Position numbers and translations under genes: made by a program
Notes under the pieces: model-generated
What the model was told of the DNA's origin: nothing
What the model saw: only the letters and a program-made list of their open reading frames with translations
The model's database searches: none
Source: a virus
Length of the DNA: 55,788 nt
IMG/VR virus record: IMGVR_UViG_3300041997_000014
Coordinates: 1-55,788 of that record
Reading direction: 5' to 3' (one strand)
Part shown: piece by piece, positions 55,261-55,788 of the stretch
Position numbering within the stretch: position 1 is the stretch's first letter
Layout of the letters: the number at the start of each line of letters is the position of its first letter

Positions 55261-55788
55261 ATGACCCTATCGCTCCAGCTGCTGGCGAACGGTGACACCA
55301 ACTACGTCACCAAGCACAACTCCAACCTCGCCAACATCAAGTCCGCAATCGAGGCGCTGCAGTCGCTTCTCTCGGCCCAGATCTCCTATGCCCAGGGGCC
55401 GGGCGGGCTGATGAATGGCCAGTACGGCACCGACGTCGCTCTGATCGGTGGCGGCAGCTACGAGCCGAGCGAATCAGGCGACACGCTGACGGTCGCCGCG
55501 GGCGCTGCCTGGCTGCCATCTGCGGCGACGGTGGTGATCAAGACCAGCCCGACGCCGTTCAGCTTCACAGGCCAGCCCGCCGACACCTACTACATCACCG
55601 CGGACAACTCGGGCAACCCGGTGCGCAGCACCGACTCGACTGATGCGCTGTGGTCGGTCGAGTGGGATGGCGCGGACCTGACCGACATCACCCGGGTGGC
55701 GTACACGTTCTGGAGCGTGGCCGACATGACCGACGCGCTGACCAGCACGGCGCTCGGGGCATCGTACGGCGACCTGCGATCGCGGCTT
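55261..55788 (+). CDS. Tail fibre / receptor-binding protein, 5' part (continues at 1-1507)
   Basis: The gene begins at an ATG with GAGGAAAG upstream, nine bases after the propeller gene. The N-terminus (LLANGDTNYVTKHNSNLANI) is a tail-attachment segment typical of fibres in this phage group, followed by a small beta domain to about residue 130. The frame is open to the window end and continues at position 128 through the 127-base overlap, giving 635 residues in the circle. Confidence 0.9.
   Translation, partial: MTLSLQLLANGDTNYVTKHNSNLANIKSAIEALQSLLSAQISYAQGPGGLMNGQYGTDVALIGGGSYEPSESGDTLTVAAGAAWLPSAATVVIKTSPTPFSFTGQPADTYYITADNSGNPVRSTDSTDALWSVEWDGADLTDITRVAYTFWSVADMTDALTSTALGASYGDLRSRL
55662..55788. 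repeat. Terminal overlap, second copy
   Basis: These bases repeat positions 1-127 exactly; count them only once when computing genome size. Confidence 0.95.

Noticed and set aside
1-55788. CRISPR arrays, insertion sequences, complete tRNA or rRNA genes
   Set aside because: No regularly spaced repeats, transposase genes with terminal inverted repeats, or complete RNA genes were seen on either strand.

Overview
The window is a complete temperate, tailed bacteriophage genome (or excised prophage) in circular form. Its last 127 bases repeat its first 127 bases exactly, and one tail-fibre gene reads through the junction, so the unit genome is about 55,661 bp. High GC, very GC-rich third codon positions, and an attachment core matching the 3' end of a tRNA gene (recalled as the Val-GAC tRNA of Burkholderiales) point to a betaproteobacterial host, probably Burkholderiales; the host is inferred. 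A tape measure, a frameshifted tail-assembly chaperone pair and a tail-tube-like protein with no sheath indicate a siphovirus with a long non-contractile tail.

Layout. (1) Late rightward operon, 34.7 kb through the junction to 7.3 kb: GIY-YIG endonuclease, terS, terL, portal, scaffold, major capsid, cement and connector genes, tail tube, chaperones, tape measure, Ig-like and beta-propeller tail-tip proteins, fibre, LamG-type lectin, then lysis (holin-like protein, E-C-T lysozyme, nested Rz/Rz1) and small accessory genes. Two genes sit on the opposite strand inside this operon: an HNH endonuclease between holin and lysozyme, and a membrane-anchored Mrr-type nuclease between chaperones and tape measure. 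(2) att core at about 7.4 kb, next to the 3' end of int. (3) Leftward early operon, 21.6 to 7.4 kb: small proteins, Erf-like annealase, YqaJ exonuclease, coiled-coil protein, SSB, DUF2303, DUF1643, ASCH-like protein, LAGLIDADG protein, excisionase-like protein, integrase. (4) Immunity region, 21.6 to 24.3 kb: a leftward promoter with two operators, an exported protein, a rightward STAS-like gene, a CI-like repressor without a peptidase domain, three operator-like sites, a leaderless YdaS/Cro-like gene, two antisense microORFs, a CII box and a CII-like gene. (5) Rightward early operon, 24.2 to 34.3 kb: cupin-like protein, C5 methyltransferase with six recognition repeats, HNH endonuclease, DUF1376 replication protein with a candidate origin, helicase-loader-like protein, NinB-like and DUF1364 proteins, zinc metallopeptidase, and a zinc-finger protein in the position of antiterminator Q. 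A structured leader and intrinsic terminator follow.

How it works together. The repressor probably binds TAAGCG-N3-CGCTTA sites over both early promoters. CII probably activates a leftward promoter from a TTGC-N6-TTGC box just upstream of its own start; that transcript would cross the two microORFs, run antisense to cro and reach the repressor gene, as lambda pRE does. The Q-like protein probably lets polymerase pass the terminator near 34.45 kb into the late operon. Homing-type nucleases of three families are spread over four sites, and the methyltransferase and Mrr nuclease look like tools for conflict with host restriction and rival phages.
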